This document shows positions 25,293 to 33,897 of a DNA stretch of 64,000 nt, piece after piece. Position numbers and translations under genes: made by a program. This DNA comes from Bradyrhizobium genosp. SA-3 (GTDB lineage: Bacteria > Pseudomonadota > Alphaproteobacteria > Rhizobiales > Xanthobacteraceae): the NCBI RefSeq assembly GCF_004212635.1, contig NZ_PSRT01000014.1, positions 1 to 64,000 on the forward strand, written 5' to 3'. The notes beneath the pieces are model-generated. The model did not search any database and was not told where the DNA came from. It worked only from the letters and a program-made list of their open reading frames with translations. Position 1 is the first letter of the stretch; the number at the start of each line of letters is the position of its first letter.

Positions 25293-26924
25293 TTATGCGG
25301 CCGTCTGTGGCAATCGCTCCGTCAGCACGCCGCGCGTGCGGAGCTCTTCCTTGATGATGTTCTTGGTGATCTTGCCGTAACCGGACTTCGGCAATTCCGG
25401 CCAGAAGAGGACCCGTTTGGGAACCCTGTACCGGGCGATCTTGCCGTTGGCCCAGGCGAGCAATTCGGACTCGGTGAGCGAAGCGCCCGGCGCAAGCACG
25501 CAGACGGCCACCCCGACCTCGCCCCAGGTCTGGTCCGGCACACCGACCACCGCCACTTCGGCAATCGCCGGGTGCGTCAGCAGCTTCTCCTCGATCTCCC
25601 GCGGATAGACGTTGGAGCCTCCCGAAATGTACATGTCGGACGCGCGGCCCGTGATGTAGAGGAAACCCTCAGCATCCATGTGGCCGAGATCGCCCGTCCG
25701 AAACCAGCCGTCGCGGAACGCTTTCGCATTGGCTTCCGGATTGTCGTAGTAACCCGCAAACACCGCGGGGCCGCAGACGCAAATCTCGCCCGTCGCGCCG
25801 GGTGGCAGTTCGCACCCGTCGTCGCCCTGGATCGAGATCTGCATGCCGGTACGTTCGTAGCCGCAGGTACCGATCCGCGCGCCGGCGTGATCCTCGGGGT
25901 CGTGGAGCTCTGGCGGCAACACGGTGATATTGCCGGTAACCTCACCCAGTCCGAAGTACTGCACCAGTACCTTGCCAAGCCTGTGGAGCGCGAGCTTCTG
26001 ATCCTCGCGATACATCGGGGCGCCGGCGTAGATGACGTAGCGCAACGACGAGTGATCGTGAGCCTCCAGCGAAGGATGCTCCACCAGCATCTTCAGGATG
26101 GTCGGCACGGTGAACATGTTCGTGACGCCCCAGCGCTCGACCAGCCGCCACGCCTCATCGATGTCGAAGCGGTCGCTCGCCAGCAACACGGTCTTCACGC
26201 CCCGCGCGGCCTGGACCAGTTGATGGATACCCGCGCCGTGCGATAGTGGTGCCACCACCAGCGACGCATCCAGCGAGGTGGTGCTCGGCATCAGGTCGCA
26301 GAGGTGATTGGTGATGACGAACGCCATCTGGCCGTGGGTCAGCACGGCCGCCTTCGGCCGGCCTGTCGTGCCGGAGGTGAAGAAGAACCAGCAGGGATCG
26401 TCGTGGTCGACCGCGACCTCGGCGACCGCGTCACCGTCATGGCGGCGCACGAGATCGTCATAGTCCTCTCCGAAATTCGACTCTCCGATCGAGACCACAA
26501 ACCGGATGCCCGGCGCCTCGGCACGCGCCGCCGCCGCGTGATCGGGAAAGTCGCTCTGGCAAAACATGGCGGTCGCCCCGCTCGCCTTCCCGAGATAGGC
26601 AACCTCCTCCGGCGTTTGCCGGAAATTCGTGGGAACCCATACCGCGCCGAGACGAAAACAGGCAAACATCGACTCAAACAGCTGATTGCAATTCTTCGAC
26701 TGCACCAGCACCCGGTCACCCTTGCGCACGCCTCTGGTGGAGAGCGCCGCGGCCATCGCGGAAATCCGGCGGTCGAGCTCGGGCCAGGTCCAGCTGGCCT
26801 CGCCCCAAACCAGTCCGATCCCGGCCGGCTGACGGCGCGCCGCCTGCCGCACGAGATGCGCGAGGTTCATCACCCGCTTCGATGCGGGAGCGACACCGCC
26901 GAGTGGTACGGACGCATTCATCAT
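25293..26924 (-). CDS. Acyl-CoA synthetase (AMP-dependent ligase)
   Basis: A 543-residue ANL-superfamily ligase. The phosphate-binding loop FTSGTTGRPK, the YFGLGE motif, the hinge region GWFRTGDLG and ITGRASDMYISGGSNVYP, and the catalytic Lys in LPKSGYGKI are all present. It forms an acyl-AMP and then a CoA thioester. The start overlaps the stop of the thiolase gene (ATGATGA), with GGAG upstream. In this operon it should activate the acid brought in by the TRAP transporter, or released by the hydrolase, before thiolytic cleavage. Confidence 0.92.
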   Translation of the reverse strand: MMNASVPLGGVAPASKRVMNLAHLVRQAARRQPAGIGLVWGEASWTWPELDRRISAMAAALSTRGVRKGDRVLVQSKNCNQLFESMFACFRLGAVWVPTNFRQTPEEVAYLGKASGATAMFCQSDFPDHAAAARAEAPGIRFVVSIGESNFGEDYDDLVRRHDGDAVAEVAVDHDDPCWFFFTSGTTGRPKAAVLTHGQMAFVITNHLCDLMPSTTSLDASLVVAPLSHGAGIHQLVQAARGVKTVLLASDRFDIDEAWRLVERWGVTNMFTVPTILKMLVEHPSLEAHDHSSLRYVIYAGAPMYREDQKLALHRLGKVLVQYFGLGEVTGNITVLPPELHDPEDHAGARIGTCGYERTGMQISIQGDDGCELPPGATGEICVCGPAVFAGYYDNPEANAKAFRDGWFRTGDLGHMDAEGFLYITGRASDMYISGGSNVYPREIEEKLLTHPAIAEVAVVGVPDQTWGEVGVAVCVLAPGASLTESELLAWANGKIARYRVPKRVLFWPELPKSGYGKITKNIIKEELRTRGVLTERLPQTAA

Positions 26925-28090
26925 TTCGCACGCTCCAGAATAGAGACGTAGTTGGCGACCGCGGCACCGCCCATATTGAACACGCCTGCGAGATTGGCGC
27001 CGTCGATCTGCATGTCGCCGGCCTCGTTCATCAATTGCAGGCAAGCCATCACGTGCATGGAGACACCGGTCGCGCCGACCGGGTGCCCCTTCGACTTCAG
27101 TCCGCCGGATGGATTGATCGGAAGTCGCCCTTCTTTCTCGGCGATGCCTTCACGCACCACCCGGAATCCCTCGCCGGGCGCCGCGAGCCCCATCGCCTCA
27201 TATTCGATCAGCTCGGCAATGGTGAAGCAGTCGTGTGTCTCGACCAGACTGAGGTCATTCAGGGTGATACCCGCCTCCGCTCGCGCCCTTTCCCAGGCGA
27301 GCCGGCCGCCCTGGAATGCAATCGGGTCGCGCCGCGACAACGGCAGGATGTCGTTGACCTGCTGTCGCGCCCGGAAGCGCACGGCGCGCGTGAGCAGTGC
27401 GGCGGCCTCTTCGTCGGCGACCACCAACGCCGCCGCGCCATCCGAAATCAGCGAGCAGTCGGTGCGCCGCAACGGAGCTGCCACATGAGGGTTCCTGTCG
27501 CTGACGGTGTTGCAGAAAGCGTAGCCGAAGTCGCGTCGCATCTGCGCAAGGGGATTGGCCACGCCATTCCTGTGGTTCTTGGCGGCAATATGGGCGAGCT
27601 CTTCGCTTCGATCGCCGTATCGCTGGAAGTAGTTTTGCGCGATCCGGCCGAACACGCCCGCAAACCCGCCGGTGATATCGGCCTCCTCCTTGCGGTAGGA
27701 AGCGCCGAGCAGAATGTCGCCGGTCTCCGCCGTCGGCTTGGCCGTCATCTTCTCGGCGCCGACGACGAGCGCGATGCGCCCACGGCCACAGTCGACGAAA
27801 TCGAGCGCCGCGTAGAGCGCCGCCGAGCCGGTGGCACAGGCATTCTCCACACGGGTCGCGGGCACATGCGCGAGCTCCGGATGCGCGAGCGCCACCTGCG
27901 CGCCCTCGAATCCTTGCTTGGAGAATCCGTTGTTCATTACTCCGACGAAGATGCCATCGACCTCTGCGGGCGCGACCCCAGCATGATCGAGTGCGGCGCC
28001 CGAGACGCGCGCGATCAGGCTTTCCACATCCGGGTCCTCGAGCTTTCCAAAAGGCGTGTGAGCCCAGCCTACGATACGAGCACGCGTCAT
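26921..28090 (-). CDS. SCP-x-type thiolase
   Basis: A 389-residue thiolase-fold enzyme. The nucleophilic Cys85 lies in ENACATGSAAL and the catalytic His in GHPVGATG. The second active-site Cys of classical thiolases is replaced: the C-terminal motif reads VFNMGGAAVANY. That is the pattern of the SCP-x/lipid-transfer thiolase subfamily, which handles branched or bulky acyl-CoAs. It overlaps the acyl-CoA ligase gene by four bases. Activity may be thiolysis or a retro-Claisen/aldol variant. Confidence 0.88.
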   Translation of the reverse strand: MTRARIVGWAHTPFGKLEDPDVESLIARVSGAALDHAGVAPAEVDGIFVGVMNNGFSKQGFEGAQVALAHPELAHVPATRVENACATGSAALYAALDFVDCGRGRIALVVGAEKMTAKPTAETGDILLGASYRKEEADITGGFAGVFGRIAQNYFQRYGDRSEELAHIAAKNHRNGVANPLAQMRRDFGYAFCNTVSDRNPHVAAPLRRTDCSLISDGAAALVVADEEAAALLTRAVRFRARQQVNDILPLSRRDPIAFQGGRLAWERARAEAGITLNDLSLVETHDCFTIAELIEYEAMGLAAPGEGFRVVREGIAEKEGRLPINPSGGLKSKGHPVGATGVSMHVMACLQLMNEAGDMQIDGANLAGVFNMGGAAVANYVSILERAK

Positions 28091-28122
28091 GATTTTTCTC
28101 TTGCAGTCTGACGGGATGGAGA

Positions 28123-30015
28123 TCATTTGAGGAAGCCGATCGAGATCCATGGCACGGCGGCGACCACGGCGGTGCCGATCAGGAGCGCCAGCATGTAGCC
28201 CCAGACCGGCTTCATCCCCTCGTGTGGCTCGACGCGTGCGATGGCGCAGGCAGCGTAGTAGCCGACGCCGAACGGCGGCGCGAAGAGGCCGATGCCCATG
28301 GCCAGGATGACCACCATGGCGTAGTGCACCTCGTGAACGCCCACCGCCCTGGCGATGGGAAACAACAACGGCCCGAACAGGACGATGGCCGGAATACCTT
28401 CCAACACCGAGCCGAGCACCACGAACGCGGCGATCGACACGACCATGAAGGTCGCGGCGCCGCCGGGAAGACTCGTCATCGCCGTGGCGAGCGAGCGCGC
28501 GAAACCGGACTGAGTGAGGCCCCACGCCATGCCCGTCGCGGTGCCGATGATCAACAGGATCGCCCCGGAGAGGCATGCGGTGTCGACCAGCATCGGCCGC
28601 AGCCGGCGCCAATCGAACTGCCGGTAGATCAGAAGACCCGCGATCACTGCATAGGCGACGCCGATCGTCGACACCTCGGTCGCGGTCGCAATTCCTTCCA
28701 CCACCGCCGCTCGGATCACGAACGGCAATGCCAGCGCCGGCAAGGCGACGAGGAATGTGCGTCCGATCTCGCGCCAGCCTGCCCGTTTCACGGCACCGAG
28801 GTCCTCGCGGCGAGAGCGGCGGTGAACCACAAAGCCGAGCGCGACGGCGAGCACGATACCGGGCAGCAGGCCGCCGGTGAACAACGCGGCGATCGAGACG
28901 CCGGTGACGGAGCCGATCGTGATAAGCACGAGACTCGGCGGGACCGTTTCGGTCTGCGCACTGGTGGTCGACAGCAACGCGACCAGGTCTCCCGGCCTGG
29001 CGCCGCGCTTGATCATCTCAGGGAATAGCACCGGAGCGACCGCCGCCATGTCGGCGGCCTTCGAGCCCGAGATGCCGGAGACCAGGTACATCGCTCCGAT
29101 CAGGACGTAGTGCAGCCCGCCCCGGACATGCCCCAAGAGGCTTGCGAGGAACGCGACCATTGCGCGCGCCATACCTGTCATCTCGATGAGAAGACCGAGA
29201 AACACGAACAGCGGCACCGCCAGCAGGATGAGATGCGACATGCCTTCGTCCATGCGGCCGACAAGGACCATCAGGGGCGTGTGGGTTGTCAACGCGAGAT
29301 AGCCGACAACAGCCAGCCCGAACGCGAATGCGATCGGCACACCGGCAAAGACCGTGGCGGTTACGACGCCCACGAAGAATACAAGCAGATTGACGTTACC
29401 CAACGGCCGGAGAACCGGCTCGAGAAGCCAGAACGCCGCGATCACGAGCGCAACGCTGGCGAGCGCCGCAGCGACCGTCCGCGGCGATCCCAGGCTTGCA
29501 AGCCTCAGCAGGGCGAACACCGCCATCAGGGCGATGCCAAGGGGCAGCGCGGCTGCGCGCCAGGAATTGACGATCTCCAGGGCAGGCGTCGTGATGAACG
29601 CCTCCTCCAACGCGTACTCGTATGCCGGCCTCGCCACCATGAGCAGGAAGGCCAGCGCCGCTCCGGTCGCGAACACATCGAGAAACGCGCGCTGCGGAGG
29701 CGCCATCTTGTCGACGAGCGCGGTCATGCGCATGTGCTCGTTGCGGCGGAATGCGATCACCGATCCGAGCATCGCGAGCCAGAGAAACAGGATCGACGCG
29801 AGCTCGTCGGACCAGACCAGAGGCCGCTGCGCGCCGTATCTGGCAACGACGCCCGCGAAGAGGATCACGATCTCGGCGAACACGAGCAGCGCCGCCACGA
29901 GCTCCACGCCACGCCCGAGCAGTCCATCGAGCACAAGGGGCCACGGCGCAGTGACGGTGCGCTGTCGCACCGTCCCCGGGCTGCCGGTGTCGCTAACCTG
30001 GATCACCGCGCTCAA
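28123..30015 (-). CDS. TRAP transporter, fused small and large permease (DctQM)
   Basis: A 630-residue membrane protein. Residues about 35-185 form the four-helix DctQ part (LVWSDELASILFLWLAMLG), and residues about 205-625 form the DctM part, with GVPIAFAFGLAVVGYLAL, ISGSKAADMAAVAPVLFPEM and the C-terminal FAPPFGVGYYAACAIARVEP. Fused DctQM proteins have this length. It imports organic acids using a Na+ gradient with the DctP protein encoded next to it, whose stop region it overlaps by four bases. Confidence 0.92.
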   Translation of the reverse strand: MSAVIQVSDTGSPGTVRQRTVTAPWPLVLDGLLGRGVELVAALLVFAEIVILFAGVVARYGAQRPLVWSDELASILFLWLAMLGSVIAFRRNEHMRMTALVDKMAPPQRAFLDVFATGAALAFLLMVARPAYEYALEEAFITTPALEIVNSWRAAALPLGIALMAVFALLRLASLGSPRTVAAALASVALVIAAFWLLEPVLRPLGNVNLLVFFVGVVTATVFAGVPIAFAFGLAVVGYLALTTHTPLMVLVGRMDEGMSHLILLAVPLFVFLGLLIEMTGMARAMVAFLASLLGHVRGGLHYVLIGAMYLVSGISGSKAADMAAVAPVLFPEMIKRGARPGDLVALLSTTSAQTETVPPSLVLITIGSVTGVSIAALFTGGLLPGIVLAVALGFVVHRRSRREDLGAVKRAGWREIGRTFLVALPALALPFVIRAAVVEGIATATEVSTIGVAYAVIAGLLIYRQFDWRRLRPMLVDTACLSGAILLIIGTATGMAWGLTQSGFARSLATAMTSLPGGAATFMVVSIAAFVVLGSVLEGIPAIVLFGPLLFPIARAVGVHEVHYAMVVILAMGIGLFAPPFGVGYYAACAIARVEPHEGMKPVWGYMLALLIGTAVVAAVPWISIGFLK

Positions 30016-31022
30016 GAGAGCCGCCCTGCCGATTTTTCCAGGAGGTCCCAGGCCTCGTTACCGAACGTCTTCTTCCAGTTCGCATAGAAGCCGACCTTCG
30101 TCAGGGCTTCGCGGAAAGCAGGCGCCGAAGTCGCATTGAAGATCATCCCCTTCTGTTCAAGGTCCCGCCGAAGGTTCTGATTGAGCCGTTCGGTGTCGGC
30201 CCGCTCGTCCAGTACGGCTTTCGTGATTTCCTCATGAACGATGCCCTGGAGCGGGGCCGGCAAGCGCTGCCACGCGGCTCTGTTTCCGATCATCCAGAAG
30301 CCATCCCACATGTGGTTGGTCATCGAGCAGTACTTCTGGACCTCGTAAATTCGCGACGTGTAGAGCGTCGCCAGAGCGTTCTCCATTCCGTCGACGATCT
30401 TCGTTTGCAAGGCACCATAGGTCTCGTTGAAGTTAATGCTTGCCGGCGAAGCGCCCAGCGCCTCGAACAGAGAGGTCCAAAGTTTGGCGACCGGAACACG
30501 GATCTTGAATCCCGCGAAGTCGGCCGGCGCCACGATCGGTTTTGTGCCAGCGGTTGTCTGGCGGAAGCCGTTGTCCCAAACGCGATCGAACGCGATAAGT
30601 CCCGCCCTTTCGATAGCAGCCTTGATATGCTGACCGAGGGAGCCATCCATCGCCCCCCATACCTGTTCGTAGTCGGCGAATGCAAAGCCGACCCCGCTGA
30701 TGGCCGCGACCGGCACAAACCCACCGAGGATTACGCCCGACATCGCGACGAATTCGGTCGCGCCGCTGCGCACCTGGGAGATCATGTCGGTTTGTCCGCC
30801 AAGCTGGTTGCTCGGAAAGACGGCCAACTCGACGCGCCCCGACGACTTCTCTGCGATGCGTTTTGCGGCCTCCAGCGCGCGGACATTCATTGGATGATCG
30901 GCCGTCAGGTCATGGCCGAACTTGATCGTGAACTCCGCGGCACGCGCTCGACCGGATAGCACCACCGGCCCGAAAGCGGCGGCCGAGGCGAGTGAGCCCA
31001 ACATCCGTCTGCGATTCAACAT
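30012..31022 (-). CDS. TRAP transporter solute-binding protein (DctP)
   Basis: A 336-residue periplasmic binding protein with a Tat-like signal (LNRRRMLGSLASAAAFG, cleavage near ARA-A). The mature chain carries TIKFGHDLTADHPMNVRA and later PVAKLWTSLFEALGASPASINF, standard for the DctP family. The start at 31022 has a GGAGGG site. It overlaps the alpha/beta hydrolase gene by seven bases. The ligand is presumably a carboxylate. Confidence 0.92.
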   Translation of the reverse strand: MLNRRRMLGSLASAAAFGPVVLSGRARAAEFTIKFGHDLTADHPMNVRALEAAKRIAEKSSGRVELAVFPSNQLGGQTDMISQVRSGATEFVAMSGVILGGFVPVAAISGVGFAFADYEQVWGAMDGSLGQHIKAAIERAGLIAFDRVWDNGFRQTTAGTKPIVAPADFAGFKIRVPVAKLWTSLFEALGASPASINFNETYGALQTKIVDGMENALATLYTSRIYEVQKYCSMTNHMWDGFWMIGNRAAWQRLPAPLQGIVHEEITKAVLDERADTERLNQNLRRDLEQKGMIFNATSAPAFREALTKVGFYANWKKTFGNEAWDLLEKSAGRLS

Positions 31023-31897
31023 GTTACCCTCCCTGTTGTGACCAGTTGTTCTTGTCGGTTTTCTTTGAAAAATGTCTGGAATGCCTTCGCCAGTTGCGCC
31101 GGCTGCTCCTCGGGGATCCAGTGGCCGGCCCCCTCGACAACGCCACCCCGAACATCGCGAGCAACCCGTCGCAGCGACTCGACGACTTCCAGTCCACGGC
31201 CCCAGGAACAAGCTCCGCCAAGAGCCAACACCGGCATCTCGAGTCTCGGATTGCTGCGGTTATCAATCGTGTCGCGTTCGAGCGCGCGGTAATACTCAAA
31301 GCCGGCCCGCAGCGCTCCCGGCATGCGGTAGGTCCTGAGGTACTCCGCGATATCGTCCGGAGAAACAGCAGTCGGTGTCGCGCCGAAGTTTCGGAAAAAC
31401 CACTCGAGATAGACGTCCTCTCGCCCCGCGATCAGCGTTTCGGGCAGATCTCTTGTCGCGTGAAAGCCGTGATGCCAGCGTTTGCCCGACTGGCTGAAGT
31501 TTGCCGTCCCGTCACCGGGAATCGTTACATCGAGAATGGCAAGACGACTTACCGCTTCCGGGTGCGCGACGGCGAGCGCGTAGGCGACAGGCCCTCCCCA
31601 ATCGTGGCCGACCAGGTAGAAAGATTGCAATTCGAGGTCACAGCTGATGACCCGCCAGACATCATCAGCAATTGTCCGCTTGTCGTATCCAGAGACCGGT
31701 CGGGAGGAATCTCCGAGACCACGAAGGTCCGGAGCGACGATGAAATACTGGTCAGCCAGCTCGCCGATTACATGTCGCCACGTGTACCAGGTTTGCGGCC
31801 ATCCATGCAGCAAGACCAACGGGGGCCCCGACCCAGCGGTGACATAGTGAATGCGGACGTCTCCCAGTTCCGCTTCATGATGTGACACGTGCGTCAC
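31016..31897 (-). CDS. Alpha/beta hydrolase, epoxide hydrolase/haloalkane dehalogenase-like
   Basis: A 293-residue alpha/beta hydrolase. The oxyanion region is HGWPQTWYTWR, the nucleophile is Asp99 in VGHDWGGP, and the catalytic His is in EGAGHWIPEEQP. An Asp nucleophile with this HGWP motif is the mark of epoxide hydrolases and halo-compound dehalogenases rather than esterases. No signal peptide is seen. It is the first gene of the minus-strand operon, so it probably performs an early step on the substrate. Confidence 0.88.
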   Translation of the reverse strand: MTHVSHHEAELGDVRIHYVTAGSGPPLVLLHGWPQTWYTWRHVIGELADQYFIVAPDLRGLGDSSRPVSGYDKRTIADDVWRVISCDLELQSFYLVGHDWGGPVAYALAVAHPEAVSRLAILDVTIPGDGTANFSQSGKRWHHGFHATRDLPETLIAGREDVYLEWFFRNFGATPTAVSPDDIAEYLRTYRMPGALRAGFEYYRALERDTIDNRSNPRLEMPVLALGGACSWGRGLEVVESLRRVARDVRGGVVEGAGHWIPEEQPAQLAKAFQTFFKENRQEQLVTTGRVTC

Positions 31898-31943
31898 TTC
31901 TCGCTCCCTTGCGATCCCGCGAAACGACCGCGCTCTATTTATA

Positions 31944-31958
31944 ATGTTTTTCTAACAT
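31944..31958. promoter_or_regulatory. Small inverted repeat upstream of the TRAP operon
   Basis: ATGTT-N5-AACAT, 46 to 60 bases upstream of the hydrolase start at 31897, in an A/T-rich stretch that also contains TATAATG. It suits a -10 region with an overlapping GntR operator. The FCD-type GntR gene lies divergent at 32311. Confidence 0.4.
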
Positions 31959-32157
31959 GTCACAAAAGAACGCGATGTCAACCGGCTTTTTGGCTGTCGC
32001 CCCGGTGGCAGAGGAATCGAGATAAACGAGACTTTCAGTACGCGCGCGGCCTATTTTTCGTGGACCGATTTCGTTATGAGAGACGCACCCTTGGAGTTCA
32101 TGGCCCTTGGAGAGAACCTGTTGCCGAAAGATCGTTGTTGCGAGCGGCTACTTTTTT

Positions 32158-32179
32158 GTGACATATCACGGACTTGACA
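32158..32179 (+). promoter_or_regulatory. GTGA-N4-TCAC motif next to a TTGACA element
   Basis: GTGACATATCAC (32158-32169) has symmetrical GTGA/TCAC arms. It lies directly before TTGACA (32174-32179), a consensus -35 element reading toward the GntR regulator. No good -10 is seen at the usual distance. A regulator-binding site in the promoter of the regulator gene is likely but unproven. Confidence 0.4.
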
Positions 32180-32310
32180 ATCCTTCTGAATCCCGACTTG
32201 TGAAGGCACCAACATTGACCAGAGGTCGTAAGAGCGCTTCCGAACGACGCGCGCTGACAGGCGCCGTCACCGATGGCCGCGCCATTTCCGCACTGAAGGA
32301 TTCCCAGGCG

Positions 32311-32979
32311 ATGCGTCCGGGCTTCGCCCGACCACGATCCGAATCACATCAAGCGGAAGAAGCCCGTCAAAGGCTTGAGGAAATGATCGTCACACTGGAG
32401 TTAGAGCCGGGGACCGTGTGGTCTGAAACCGAGTTGAGCGAAAAGCTTGAGCTCGGCCGCACTCCGGTCCGCGAGGCGCTAAAGCGCCTCGAGGCCGAAC
32501 ATCTCGTCGAGATTGTTCCGCGAAGCGGGGCAAAAGTGACGCAGGTCGACGTTATGCAACAACTCCTGATGCTGGAAATGCGCCGGGAACTGGAGCGACT
32601 TATTGCTGTATCCGCTTCGCGGCGGGCAACTCCGGAGGAGCGCAACAGGTGTATCCAGATAGCGCGCTATTTCGAGGGGATGCGCGATATCAATGTCATG
32701 GAATTCCTGCGCTATCACTATGAAGCGAAGCGGTTCCTTGCGGAATGCGCGCGGAATCCTTTTGCGGCGGCTGCGATCGTACCCTGCCATGCGATGTCAC
32801 GTCGCTTCTACTATCTCCATAATCGGGTCATTCATGACGTCCCTGTAGCGGCCAAACTGCACGCCAATGTGTTTGAAGCTGTGGCACTGGGGGATGAACA
32901 GCGCGCGGCCGAAGCTTCCGACAAGCTGATGGACTATGCCGAGGAATTGACCCGGCGAACTGTACTCACTCGCACCTGA
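32311..32979 (+). CDS. GntR-family regulator, FadR/FCD type
   Basis: A 222-residue regulator. The winged helix-turn-helix is at about residues 14-75 (WSETELSEKLELGRTPVREALKRL) and an all-helical FCD ligand domain follows. The frame is open to 32107, but the ATG at 32311 has GAAGGA ten bases upstream, gives the usual family length, and lies downstream of the TTGACA element. A TTG at 32215 with GAAGG upstream is an alternative start adding 32 residues. It is divergent from the TRAP/acyl-CoA operon and probably controls it. Confidence 0.85.
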   Translation: MRPGFARPRSESHQAEEARQRLEEMIVTLELEPGTVWSETELSEKLELGRTPVREALKRLEAEHLVEIVPRSGAKVTQVDVMQQLLMLEMRRELERLIAVSASRRATPEERNRCIQIARYFEGMRDINVMEFLRYHYEAKRFLAECARNPFAAAAIVPCHAMSRRFYYLHNRVIHDVPVAAKLHANVFEAVALGDEQRAAEASDKLMDYAEELTRRTVLTRT

Positions 32980-33007
32980 ATCCCGAACCGGGAAAGAATG
33001 CTCGGCA

Positions 33008-33697
33008 ATGACCAATATTGTGTTTGTCCCCGGGGGGTGGCAGGGCGGCTGGCGCAATACAGCCGTTGCTCAAAGGCTTCGCACGCAGGGCTACCAGGTC
33101 TTCACGCCAACGTTGACGGGTTTGGGCGAGAGGGTCCACCTTGCGAATTCGAACATCAATCTGGACACTCACATCGAGGACATCGCGAATGTTCTTCGAT
33201 TTGAAGATCTGACGGACGTTATCCTTTGCGGGCACAGTTATGCGGGGATGGTCATCAGTGGGGTCGCCGACAAGCTGGCCGAGCGGATTTCCGCTCTTGT
33301 CTACATGGATGCCTTCGTGCCTCAGGATGGAGACTCCTGGTGGGATCTGGCCGGAGACAATTATCGGCATCTCGCACTTCAACGATCAGAACTGGATGGC
33401 TTTCGGGTTACGCCGCCAGCGCACATGGATCCGCGATGTACCCCCCATCCGCTCGCCTCGTTTCGCCAGGCGATACGCCTGGGAGGTCGATGGAAGAGCG
33501 TGAAGGAAAAGATCTTCATCTATGCCAAGGGGTGGAAGGATACTCCGTTTACTCCGACGTACGAAGCTCTCCTCGAGGATCCGGAGTGGGTGGTCCGATC
33601 ATTCGCTTGCGGGCACAATATAGTCAGAGAGGATCCTGAGCAGCTTGTTGCGGTGATAACTGGCCTGAGAGCTTCTCAGGCTACAAACGTAAGCTGA
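33008..33697 (+). CDS. Alpha/beta hydrolase, esterase-type
   Basis: A 229-residue alpha/beta hydrolase. The oxyanion region is FVPGGWQGGWRN, the nucleophile is Ser77 in CGHSYAG, and a His in CGHNIVRED near the C-terminus completes the triad. The compact form resembles plant and bacterial methyl-esterase/hydroxynitrile-lyase-like hydrolases (methylsalicylate esterase group). It follows the GntR gene by 28 bases on the same strand. It could release the acid taken up or activated by the divergent operon. Confidence 0.85.
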   Translation: MTNIVFVPGGWQGGWRNTAVAQRLRTQGYQVFTPTLTGLGERVHLANSNINLDTHIEDIANVLRFEDLTDVILCGHSYAGMVISGVADKLAERISALVYMDAFVPQDGDSWWDLAGDNYRHLALQRSELDGFRVTPPAHMDPRCTPHPLASFRQAIRLGGRWKSVKEKIFIYAKGWKDTPFTPTYEALLEDPEWVVRSFACGHNIVREDPEQLVAVITGLRASQATNVS

Positions 33698-33732
33698 GAG
33701 CGCCCGAACAATTAGCCGGTCTATTGCCTGGC

Positions 33733-33897
33733 CTACTTCACTTCCAAGGATGTCGCGCGCAAGTAAGACTCCTTGATGAGCCCCACGCAGCGCAACTCTT
33801 CTTCATGCGCTGGAAGCGAGCGATCCACGACCCGGACAATACACGACGTTCCTGTCGAATTGCACGCAGGGCGGAAAAAATAGACTGCTTTCATCAT
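33733..33897 (-). CDS. Unrecognised small protein, 54 residues
   Basis: A short frame beginning MMKAVYFFRPACNS and ending SYLRATSLEVK. A GGAGG site lies four or seven bases before the two possible ATGs (33897, 33894), and the first ATG overlaps the stop of the FAD dehydrogenase gene (ATGATGA), just as other genes of this operon overlap. It has two early Cys residues, a hydrophobic strand (CIVRVVD) and an acidic run (AHEEEL). I do not recognise a family. Translational coupling and the good ribosome-binding site make it more likely to be real than chance. Confidence 0.6.
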   Translation of the reverse strand: MMKAVYFFRPACNSTGTSCIVRVVDRSLPAHEEELRCVGLIKESYLRATSLEVK

